Part shown: piece by piece, positions 14,722 through 22,041 of the stretch
How the letters are laid out: the number at the start of each line of letters is the position of its first letter
Numbering within the stretch: the first letter of the stretch is position 1
Assembly: GCA_002050375.1 (NCBI GenBank)
Contig: MWYU01000729.1
Span: forward strand, 1-32,503
Direction: 5' to 3'
Source: Chitinophagales bacterium 62-2
GTDB lineage: Bacteria > Bacteroidota > Bacteroidia > Chitinophagales > Chitinophagaceae
DNA: 32,503 nucleotides
The notes under the pieces: model-generated
Databases searched by the model: none
What the model was told of the DNA's origin: nothing
What the model saw: only the letters and a program-made list of their open reading frames with translations
Position numbers and translations under genes: made by a program

Positions 14722-16521
14722 TCAAAAACGAGGAATTGAACGGGAAGATTTTAAAGACAACAAGTTTCCTTTTTTTCTGTTGCGTACAGGGTAGAGTTTT
14801 CGTGCTTTTTCTATTAATTGAATAAACTCCATTTGTAACAGGTTTTTTTTATCGGCACATCCCGTGGCTAATAACTGAACATCATCCCACGATATATCTT
14901 TCCCAAACTTTGATTGTTTCAATAACGTTCCAAACATTACAATCGAAGCTGCAAAACGAAGACAAGAGTCTGCTTTATCAAGAGACTGATAATTATTAAG
15001 TACGTTGAATTCTTCGTCAACAGTTTCTTCTTCACCTGTTAATTTGTAAGATATCTTTAGGGTGCCGACTGTTTGTCCTGTATTAATAAATGCAGTATCG
15101 GAAGCCACAGGCACAATTTCAAAAACCGAAAGTAACGAATGGCCACTTCCAACTTCGCCACCTTCAAGCTGGCTGCTGCTATCTGTAATTGCATCTTCCT
15201 TATTATCGAAGCCGATAAGCCGGTAGCTTTTTATCAATCTGGTATCAAATTTTACTGTTAGCTGCACATTGTTTGCCACTGTAAATAATGTTTGCGCAAA
15301 CTCTTCAACCAACACTTTTTCGGCTTCTTTCTCATTATCTAAATAAGCAAAATTTCCATTACCGTTTTTAGCCAAAGCTTCGAGCTTGCTATCTTTATAA
15401 TTACCCATTCCAACACCAAGACAGGTAAGATAAATACCTGACTTTCTCTGCTGAGCTATTAGCTCTTCCAATTCTTTTTCGGTATTTTGTCCTACGTTGA
15501 AATCTCCATCTGTTGCGAGAATTACCCGGTTGTTTCCATTTTTAATAAAACTGTTTCGTGCCTGTTTATAAGCAACGCGAATAGCAGACTCTCCAGGCGT
15601 AGAACCAGCAGGAGTAAGGCCTTCGATTGCTTCAATAATTCTTTGTTTATCCGTTCCGCTTGTAGGTGGCAGCATCATAGTTACATTAGTGCCATAAGTA
15701 ACTATCGAAACTGTGTCAATCATTCTCAGGTTTTCAACTAATAATTTAAATGCGCCTTGTAAAAGGGGTAACCTGTTTTTCATATCCATACTTCCGGACA
15801 CATCAATCAAAAAAACAAGGTTCGTAGGAGGCGTCCTGTCAATGTTAATTTTTTTTGCCTGAAGGTTAATAAATAATAATTGACTTGCCTTGTTCCAGGG
15901 GCAGGAAGTTATATGAGTATTTACTGTAAAAGCTTCTTTTTGGTCGTCAATGTGCTTAGAGCGAATATTGAAATAATTAAGCATTTCTTCTATCCGCACC
16001 GCATCGGCCGGTGGCTTGTTTTTAGTATTTAAAAAGCGGCGGATATTGCTATAGCTTGCACGATCTACGTGTATTGCAAAACTAGTTTCTGAAAAATTGG
16101 ATGTATTAATAAATTGGTTTTCTATTGAGGAAGAATAACTTTCACCAGACTCAAAAGCCGGTAGTGTTTTTTCGGAAGGAAGGTTTTTAGTAAGAGATGA
16201 AAGCTGCCGCGGCGCAGAATTTGATTTGTAACTACTCATCTTTAAAGAAAAAGTAGCATAGTGACTTGTGTTAACTGCCGTTTTTAATATTTCATACCCT
16301 TCTATTGAAAATGTAACGGTATCTATTTTTAGGGAACTTGGAATTCCGAAAGCACCTGCAGAACCTGAATAATAGAGGGAGTTTGGTTTTGAGGCCAGAA
16401 TTATTTTTACGGCCGGTAATACATGTCCCTGCTCATCTCTAACTTCTCCACGTAAATAATATTGTGAAAAAGCAGAAGCAGTTAAAAAACAGGCAAACAA
16501 GGTTGTGTAAAATTGCCTCAC
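14722..16521 (-). CDS. YfbK-like von Willebrand factor A protein with carboxypeptidase-regulatory-like N-terminus
   Basis: A 599-residue exported protein. After a signal peptide (FYTTLFACFLTASAFSQ) comes a carboxypeptidase-D regulatory-like/TonB-plug-type beta fold (LRGEVRDEQGHVLPAVKI, about 20-95). A VWA-associated N-terminal domain follows (NTSNFSETSFAIHVDRASYSNIRRFL, NYF), then the VWA domain with the metal site DVSGS at 240-244, and the DUF3520-like C-terminal region (WDDVQLLATGCADKKNLLQMEFIQLIEKA). This is the YfbK architecture. VWA domains bind protein ligands through a metal ion, so an envelope assembly or adhesion role is inferred; the ligand is unknown. The frame starts at GTG 16521, since an in-frame TGA lies only five codons upstream and no ATG is available. 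It follows hpt by 74 bases. Confidence 0.85.
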   Translation of the reverse strand: MRQFYTTLFACFLTASAFSQYYLRGEVRDEQGHVLPAVKIILASKPNSLYYSGSAGAFGIPSSLKIDTVTFSIEGYEILKTAVNTSHYATFSLKMSSYKSNSAPRQLSSLTKNLPSEKTLPAFESGESYSSSIENQFINTSNFSETSFAIHVDRASYSNIRRFLNTKNKPPADAVRIEEMLNYFNIRSKHIDDQKEAFTVNTHITSCPWNKASQLLFINLQAKKINIDRTPPTNLVFLIDVSGSMDMKNRLPLLQGAFKLLVENLRMIDTVSIVTYGTNVTMMLPPTSGTDKQRIIEAIEGLTPAGSTPGESAIRVAYKQARNSFIKNGNNRVILATDGDFNVGQNTEKELEELIAQQRKSGIYLTCLGVGMGNYKDSKLEALAKNGNGNFAYLDNEKEAEKVLVEEFAQTLFTVANNVQLTVKFDTRLIKSYRLIGFDNKEDAITDSSSQLEGGEVGSGHSLLSVFEIVPVASDTAFINTGQTVGTLKISYKLTGEEETVDEEFNVLNNYQSLDKADSCLRFAASIVMFGTLLKQSKFGKDISWDDVQLLATGCADKKNLLQMEFIQLIEKARKLYPVRNRKKGNLLSLKSSRSIPRF

Positions 16522-16595
16522 GAGTTCTGATATTCAATACAATATACATAAACTCCCGTAGTATTCCTAACCTACATTGCAATAACCGGGTAATT

Positions 16596-17132
16596 TTACT
16601 TAAGCTGATAAAGGTGAGCCAAATTTCTTCCTAATCCATCATAATCCAAACCATAGCCGACAACAAATTTGTTAGGGATTGTAAAGCAGATATAGTCAAT
16701 ATGAATTGGAAAAACAGTGGCTTCAGGCTTATGCAGTAAAACTGCAATTTTTAATGATGATGGCTGCTGATTATATACTTGCGGCAAAAACTGGTTAATG
16801 GTTTTTCCGGTATCTATAATGTCTTCTAAAATTATAATATCCCTGTTAGTAATATCGGTATCGAGGCCAATGGCAGTTATAACATGACCGGAGCTTTTAG
16901 TTCCTTTATACGATGCAAGTTTTATGAAACATATCTCTGCTTCGATAGTGAGGTACTTAAACAGGTCGGCAGAGAACATAAACGAGCCATTTAAAACAGA
17001 GATAAACAATGGTCGTTTTCCTTCATAGTCTTTATTAAGTTTTTCAGCAAGTTCTTTTACTTTATCAACAATTTCTTCGGAAGTTAAGTAGGGTACAAAA
17101 TATTTATCGTGAACCTGTATAGTAGTTAACAT
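16596..17132 (-). CDS. hpt: Hypoxanthine phosphoribosyltransferase
   Basis: A 178-residue purine-salvage enzyme joining hypoxanthine (or guanine) to PRPP to give IMP (or GMP). The PRPP motif is EDIIDTGKT at residues 103-111. FISVLNGSFMFSADLFKYL provides the early PRPP loop, and the flexible loop KLASYKGTKSSG and the C-terminal KFVVGYGLDYDGLGRNL are diagnostic for HGPRT rather than APRT. Length is normal. Only 28 bases separate it from the upstream glucosaminidase gene, so the two are probably cotranscribed. A TACCTTGG box in that gap, one mismatch from the -7 consensus, might give extra expression. Confidence 0.95.
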   Translation of the reverse strand: MLTTIQVHDKYFVPYLTSEEIVDKVKELAEKLNKDYEGKRPLFISVLNGSFMFSADLFKYLTIEAEICFIKLASYKGTKSSGHVITAIGLDTDITNRDIIILEDIIDTGKTINQFLPQVYNQQPSSLKIAVLLHKPEATVFPIHIDYICFTIPNKFVVGYGLDYDGLGRNLAHLYQLK

Positions 17133-17160
17133 CCAAATAATTTTGAGCCAAGGTAAGACC

Positions 17161-18252
17161 TTATTTCATACTTATACTTCTGTTACGAACGTTTGCTGTC
17201 GCTAATTTTGGTAATGCCGGAGCAGGAGATTTTAAATATATTTTTTCACCTATAGCAGGTATCATTCCTTTTTGTAAATGATTAAATTCTAAAACGCTTG
17301 ATAGCTGAACGCCCTCCTTTTGTGCTACATCATGTAAATCTTCATCAGCCTCAATTACATGAAAATCTTTTGCACCTCTCTTTGATTTTTTCTGTAAAAA
17401 GATCAATTGATCTTTTGAAAGAATCTCGGTTACCTCAAGGTCATTAAAGTCTAACAACTTCTTGTAAGAGACATTGTAATTAGCAGCTACGGCAAAAAGT
17501 GAAGTTCCACCGGGAGCTAAAATAACTTTTGCTTCATTAATGTTGAAGATTGAATTAACCGGATAGCTTTCTTTTTTTAAGGAAGGTGTTTTTTCAGTCA
17601 ATCCTTGCCGTACTGCAAGTTTTGCGTCGGTTAAAACTTCCCTCAGTTTTGAAACGGCAGTTTTTAGGTTGTCCTTTTTTTCCTCGTTATTCGCAAGAGC
17701 GAGACTCATGCTTTCTTTGCTTTGCTGCTGTTCCATAGCAAGCAAAGTGTATTGCTGTAAATTGTTATCAACAATTATCTTTATTAGTTTTTCAGCATAC
17801 ACCGGATTAGTGGCATAGCCTGCTTTTTTTAACCCTTTTGCCCATCCTTCAAAATCGGTAGGATCGAGTTTAAAAAGAAAAGCATAGTGAGGTCTTTTTA
17901 AAAATTCAGAATGATCTTTATAAGAGTCTTCAACAGAAGCATACTTTCTAAAACATTCACCTTTGGAGTCATCATCATGAGACATTGTTTCACCTGTCCA
18001 TTGACTGTTGCATTTTATACCAAAATGATTTTTGCCATTTGCCGCAAGATCACTTTGTCCACCTGAAGTTTCATGAATACCCTGTGCTAATGTAATAGAT
18101 GCAGGAACCCCTGTTCGTAACATCTCATTAATGGCAAGATTAGCATATTGACTGATGTATGTAACAACTCTTTCTTTATGGGACTGGGCAAAAGCCATAG
18201 AAAATAACAAGGATGCAAGCAAGGTTGAAAACAGCTTGGGGAATTTTAGCAT
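17161..18252 (-). CDS. Exported glucosaminidase with two LysM-like domains
   Basis: A 363-residue peptidoglycan hydrolase. A signal peptide (FSTLLASLLFSMAFAQ) precedes a FlgJ/LytG-type glucosaminidase domain (about 30-165). Its core is ASITLAQGIHETSGGQSDLA with the likely catalytic Glu, then NHFGIKCNSQWTGE and the FRKYASVEDSYKDHSEFL and YATNPVYAEKLIKII segments. A linker leads to two LysM-like repeats that would bind glycan (about 235-290 and 297-345, the latter HVIEADEDLHDVAQKEG to IGEKIYLK). The substrate is inferred to be the GlcNAc-MurNAc backbone in the periplasm. Its ATG overlaps the O-methyltransferase stop in ATGCTAA (7 shared bases), indicating translational coupling, and hpt follows closely. 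Confidence 0.9.
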   Translation of the reverse strand: MLKFPKLFSTLLASLLFSMAFAQSHKERVVTYISQYANLAINEMLRTGVPASITLAQGIHETSGGQSDLAANGKNHFGIKCNSQWTGETMSHDDDSKGECFRKYASVEDSYKDHSEFLKRPHYAFLFKLDPTDFEGWAKGLKKAGYATNPVYAEKLIKIIVDNNLQQYTLLAMEQQQSKESMSLALANNEEKKDNLKTAVSKLREVLTDAKLAVRQGLTEKTPSLKKESYPVNSIFNINEAKVILAPGGTSLFAVAANYNVSYKKLLDFNDLEVTEILSKDQLIFLQKKSKRGAKDFHVIEADEDLHDVAQKEGVQLSSVLEFNHLQKGMIPAIGEKIYLKSPAPALPKLATANVRNRSISMK

Positions 18253-18896
18253 TGTTTCTTTTTTATTAATAGCAATCCATCTCTAACGGTTAACATTACC
18301 TGTTCTACTCTTAAGTCGTTAGCTACGTGTTTATTAAACTCATCTATTGCCCGCGCATTTTTACCTTCGATTGTATCTTCAAGTACCTGCCCATGAAACA
18401 AAACATTATCGGCAACGATGAAACCTCTTTCTGATAATTGCGGTAAAACCATTTCGTAGTATTCTATGTAACTCACTTTGTCCGCATCGATAAATACCAA
18501 ATCCCATTGGTAGGGTAGTGTCGGTATAATTCTTTGCGCTTCTCCGCAATGCAATATTAGTTGTTTATTTTTTTCTACAAATTTAAAATTCGTTAAGGCA
18601 ATTTCAGCATCTTCCTTTCTTATTTCAATTGTATGAAGTTCCCCATTGTGTGCAAGACCTTCTGCAAGACACAACGCACTGTAACCTGTGAAAGTGCCTA
18701 TTTCAAGGATGTATTTAGGTTGAAGCATGGTGCTTAAAAACGATAAAAACCTCCCCTGAACATGACCACTTAGCATATGGGCATTCGAATGAGTTTCACG
18801 GGTCTCTCTGTCAACTCTGGTAAGTAACGCATCTTCTTCAGAAGTATATTTTTTAGCGTATTCTTCAGCTTTGTATGAAATAATTTCAATAGGCAT
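18246..18896 (-). CDS. SAM-dependent O-methyltransferase (family 3, catechol/caffeoyl-CoA type)
   Basis: A 216-residue class I methyltransferase. ILEIGTFTGYSALCLAEGL is motif I, with the extended GTFTGYSA typical of methyltransf_3. LHTIEIRKEDAEIA gives the acidic SAM-ribose contact, WDLVFIDADKVSYIEYYE supplies the metal-binding Asp segment, and GFIVADNVLFHGQV the second metal region. Such enzymes methylate catechol-like or other small hydroxyl substrates with a divalent metal; the substrate here is unknown. It lies 54 bases after the symporter gene and shares seven bases with the downstream glucosaminidase gene, so it is the head of a coupled pair. A role tied to the cell wall is not implied by the domain itself. 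Confidence 0.88.
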   Translation of the reverse strand: MPIEIISYKAEEYAKKYTSEEDALLTRVDRETRETHSNAHMLSGHVQGRFLSFLSTMLQPKYILEIGTFTGYSALCLAEGLAHNGELHTIEIRKEDAEIALTNFKFVEKNKQLILHCGEAQRIIPTLPYQWDLVFIDADKVSYIEYYEMVLPQLSERGFIVADNVLFHGQVLEDTIEGKNARAIDEFNKHVANDLRVEQVMLTVRDGLLLIKKKQC

Positions 18897-18950
18897 ATAA
18901 GAGAAATAATAGAATATTAAGTACCTCTCAGCATTGTTCGCGAAAATCCC

Positions 18951-20492
18951 TTAGTTACTTTCTGCTTTTAAAACCTGTCTTTCACCTACAGGCGCTCTTG
19001 AAAACAACAGCAATCCAAGGTAAGTAAGCAAACCATTTAATATTAACAACTCAATCCCTATTTGAAAGCCACCAAACCATTTAGCTGCATTCTCGCTAAC
19101 AACATAACAAATGGCAGGCGCTATAAGACATACGATTGGTACAACAGGGCTTTCGGGTAATTTTCGCCTGCTTAATATTCCGAAAGAAAATAAACCAAGC
19201 AAGGGGCCATAAGTATAGCCAGCTAATTTTAAAATAATATCAATGATGGATTTGTTGTCGATCCATTTAAAGAACATGACGCATATAAAGAAAATGACAG
19301 CAAAGGTTAGGTGTACTGTCATCCGTATTTTTTTCTTTTTTGCTTCATTCCATTCCTGGTTTCTTTTTAGTCCGATTATATCAATACAAAACGAAGAAGT
19401 TAACGCTGTTAAGGCACCGTCAGCGCTTGGAAATAAAGCGGAGATTAAACCGAGGATAAATATAATACCTATAAAAGGAGGTACATAGTTGAAAGCAATT
19501 TGCGGAAAAAGATTGTCACCAATAATATTCTTACCGTCTAATAGAAACTGAGTTTGTGGTTTGTTGTTTACAAGCACCTGTTGAAAAGAGGCACCTTTGT
19601 TAATCGCATATAAGTATAATAAGCCGCCCAAAACAAGGAAGATAAAAACAACGATCCCCTGTAAAAGGCTAAGCGTTATCATGTTCTTTTGAGAGTCTTT
19701 AAGGTTGCTTACACTAATGTTTTTCTGCATCATCTCCTGGTCGAGACCCGTCATGGCGATTGTTATAAATGCGCCCCCGATAATTGTTTTTAAAAAGAAG
19801 CCGGCACTCTTTACATCAGTATTAAAAACCTTTGAATAGTTGCGCGAATGCAAAGCCGAAAAAGTATCAGGCAAAGAAAAGTTTAGTTGGTTCATTATAT
19901 AAAAAACGCATACAATTAACCCTATCAGCATAAATGAAGTTTGAAGTGTATCTGTGAACACAATGGTGCGAACGCCTCCCTCAAACGTGTACAATAAAAT
20001 CATGAGAAGGATAACAAATGTGGTAAGCCAAAAGGTAACATTCATTTCATCCAGAATAAAAATCTGAAGTACATTTATAACAAGGTACAAACGTGCTGTT
20101 GCTCCCAAGGTTCTTGATATTATAAAAAACAATGCGCCTGTTTTGTAGGCTGTAAATCCGAACCTCTGTAATAAATAATTATAGATAGAAGTAAGGTTCA
20201 TTTTGTAATACAAAGGCAGCAATACAAAAGCAACTACAAAATAGCCTAAAAAATAACCAATCACTACCTGGAAATATCCAAATCCGCCTATACCCACCGT
20301 ACCCGGAACGCTAACGAATGTTACTCCGCTTAATGAAGTACCTACCATACCAAAAGCTACCAGCATCCAATTGCTGTTGCGGTTCCCGATAAAGAAAGTA
20401 TCGTTGTTACTATTGCGGCTGGTGTACCATGCTACCCCTAACAACAAAAGAAAATAACCGATAACAAAAGTAAAAAGCAACGTGGAAGACAT
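18951..20492 (-). CDS. Sodium:solute symporter (SSS family)
   Basis: A 513-residue inner-membrane protein with about 13 hydrophobic helices spread over its whole length, as expected for the SSS fold. The first helix is followed by DTFFIGNRNSNWMLVAFGMVGTSLSGVTFVSVPG, the family's conserved unwound TM1 region that contacts sodium and substrate. The later ALFPSADGALTALTSSFCID segment carries the Ser/Thr residues of the second sodium-binding helix. The substrate cannot be told; sugars, amino acids, nucleosides, carboxylates and sialic acid are all possible. It starts the long minus-strand run and is divergent from the LOG gene, with 82 bases between the start codons. Confidence 0.9.
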   Translation of the reverse strand: MSSTLLFTFVIGYFLLLLGVAWYTSRNSNNDTFFIGNRNSNWMLVAFGMVGTSLSGVTFVSVPGTVGIGGFGYFQVVIGYFLGYFVVAFVLLPLYYKMNLTSIYNYLLQRFGFTAYKTGALFFIISRTLGATARLYLVINVLQIFILDEMNVTFWLTTFVILLMILLYTFEGGVRTIVFTDTLQTSFMLIGLIVCVFYIMNQLNFSLPDTFSALHSRNYSKVFNTDVKSAGFFLKTIIGGAFITIAMTGLDQEMMQKNISVSNLKDSQKNMITLSLLQGIVVFIFLVLGGLLYLYAINKGASFQQVLVNNKPQTQFLLDGKNIIGDNLFPQIAFNYVPPFIGIIFILGLISALFPSADGALTALTSSFCIDIIGLKRNQEWNEAKKKKIRMTVHLTFAVIFFICVMFFKWIDNKSIIDIILKLAGYTYGPLLGLFSFGILSRRKLPESPVVPIVCLIAPAICYVVSENAAKWFGGFQIGIELLILNGLLTYLGLLLFSRAPVGERQVLKAESN

Positions 20493-20574
20493 AGGCCGAA
20501 GATTGTTGTTAGATTGTTGCTGGCAAAGTAGTAAAAAATAATGAGCTAATATTGCGCTCTTAAAAAGTACGGCA

Positions 20575-21126
20575 ATGCAGTACAGAGCGTTGGCAGTTTT
20601 TTGTGGATCTCAAGCTGGAGCCAATCCTTTATTCCAGCAACAAGCGGCAGAACTGGGTGAGCTGATGGGAAAGGGGCAAATCACCTTAATATATGGCGGC
20701 GGAAGAAAAGGCCTGATGGGAGTTGTGGCGGATGCAGCTATGGCTAACGGCGGAAAAGTTATGGGAGTTATTCCTGAAGTGCTGATCGGATGGGAACACC
20801 AGCATACAGGCATAACAGATTTACAAGTGGTAGCAGACATGCATTCGCGCAAAAAGATAATGTATGAATTATGCGACGCCGCTATCATCTTACCTGGCGG
20901 ACATGGTACATTAGATGAGATGTTTGAAATGCTTACCTGGAACACTTTAAACATCCATAATAAAAAAATAATTCTGCTGAACCCAGCAGGATTTTATGAT
21001 CATCTCATCGAACACATTAAGCAGATGCAGCAGGCGGGTTTCTTATATGAAGACTGGCAAAAACGTATTGCTGTTTATGAAACATCCGCAGAAATTATTG
21101 CCGCTTTGGACGAAGATAAAAGTTGA
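20575..21126 (+). CDS. LOG-family (TIGR00730) nucleotide 5'-monophosphate phosphoribohydrolase
   Basis: A 183-residue Rossmann-type protein of the LONELY GUY/YvdD family, which cleaves the N-glycosidic bond of (modified) nucleoside monophosphates, classically cytokinin ribotides. The family signatures are complete: IYGGGRKGLMGVVADAAMANGGKVMGVIPE and the catalytic PGGHGTLDEMFEMLTW (PGGxGTxxE). In bacteria the physiological substrate is often AMP or another purine nucleotide rather than a plant hormone. The gene starts at ATG 20575, divergent from the symporter, and its last 32 bases overlap the 3' end of the outer-membrane protein gene on the opposite strand. Confidence 0.92.
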   Translation: MQYRALAVFCGSQAGANPLFQQQAAELGELMGKGQITLIYGGGRKGLMGVVADAAMANGGKVMGVIPEVLIGWEHQHTGITDLQVVADMHSRKKIMYELCDAAIILPGGHGTLDEMFEMLTWNTLNIHNKKIILLNPAGFYDHLIEHIKQMQQAGFLYEDWQKRIAVYETSAEIIAALDEDKS

Positions 21127-21709
21127 AACCGGTTCTTAAAATAGGCAGTTTTTGACCATAAGAATCGATGTATGGAGAATTTAAATTATCACCAACATCA
21201 AACATGATCACGGTAAAGAAATTTGATTGGCCAATCATCCTTCTTGAATAGCCCGCACCTAATAGTAAACTTGGCGCTTCCTGTTTTAACTTCAATTGCT
21301 CACCTATTGTACCTGCACGCAGGTCCTTCAGCTTTGTTGTAATCCAATTATACTCCGGCAAAGCCTGTAGAAAAAATCCTTTAAAAGGATAAAGCCGTAC
21401 AAACACACCACCGCCATAGTTAGTGGTACGTTGGCGAATTCCATTGTTAACTTCAGCACGAAAGGAACTGTAATTAATATTAGTGGAAATTCCTGCATCT
21501 AACCATTTGGCAACTGTATATCCAACTTCAGGATTCGCTCCAATGTTAAATCCTCCGCTCCATCCGCCGATCCCTAAACCGATACCTCCGCCTACAAAAA
21601 TATTGTCTTTTCTAAAGCTTACTTTGTTTGTTTCCGTTTGTTCTTCACGTTGTGCAAACGAAGTATAAGCCATAGAAACTGCACATAACATCATCACTGC
21701 TTTTTTCAT
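21095..21709 (-). CDS. Small outer-membrane beta-barrel protein
   Basis: A 204-residue protein with a signal peptide (MKKAVMMLCAVSMAYTSFAQ) and a strand-rich, Gly/Tyr/Phe-rich body: IFVGGGIGLGIGGWSGGFNIGANPEVGY, WLDAGISTNINY, GVFVRLYPFKGFFLQALPEYN, SLLLGAGYSRRM, and a terminal FNFYLRPKRQ strand. The pattern fits an 8-stranded OMP_b-brl barrel. There is no enzymatic motif, and function is unknown. It overlaps the LOG gene tail to tail by 32 bases. The coding sense of its last strand argues that both reading frames are real, which makes the overlap a constrained segment. Upstream lies a 332-base region shared with recG. Confidence 0.75.
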   Translation of the reverse strand: MKKAVMMLCAVSMAYTSFAQREEQTETNKVSFRKDNIFVGGGIGLGIGGWSGGFNIGANPEVGYTVAKWLDAGISTNINYSSFRAEVNNGIRQRTTNYGGGVFVRLYPFKGFFLQALPEYNWITTKLKDLRAGTIGEQLKLKQEAPSLLLGAGYSRRMIGQSNFFTVIMFDVGDNLNSPYIDSYGQKLPILRTGFNFYLRPKRQ

Positions 21710-22041
21710 CTGTTTTTTATTTTTTTGTTCATTTTAAAAACTTCCCCAATTTAGTGAAGCATCTTTCTCAAAAATCGTAGCAATAATGAACCCTATAGAA
21801 TCTTAACACAACAGTAAGAATATTACATAAGAAGACTTTGTTGATTTTGGAAACAAGAATAGAAATTGTCGATTTTATAAACAAGAATAGAAATTATTAT
21901 CAGGCTCCTTGCTTTCACGCCGGTACTCTTATGCTGAAGTCCAGACTCCTCATATCCGTTACCACATAATCCCCTCTGCTTAAACTGTTAATTCCTATTA
22001 TTTTTGCTGCAAACAAAAGCAGCATCACCTCCTCTCCCTCC
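21710..22041. other. Divergent intergenic region upstream of recG
   Basis: It contains a 28-base tandem duplication at 21843-21898 and the likely 5' regions of the outer-membrane protein (minus) and recG (plus). An in-frame ATG of the recG frame at 21931 is cut off by TAA 21967. A minus-strand frame at 21915-22118 is open for 67 codons but looks like a shadow of the recG start. No RNA gene was recognised. Confidence 0.5.
21843..21898. repeat. Two-copy 28-base tandem repeat
   Basis: Copies at 21843-21870 and 21871-21898 share GATTTT, AAACAAGAATAGAAATT and the overall length, differing at only a few positions. There is no spacer, and only two copies are present. It sits roughly 145 bases before the probable recG start, so it may affect that promoter. 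Confidence 0.75.

Noticed and set aside
21843-21898. CRISPR array
   Set aside because: Only two copies in direct tandem, without spacers or cas genes.
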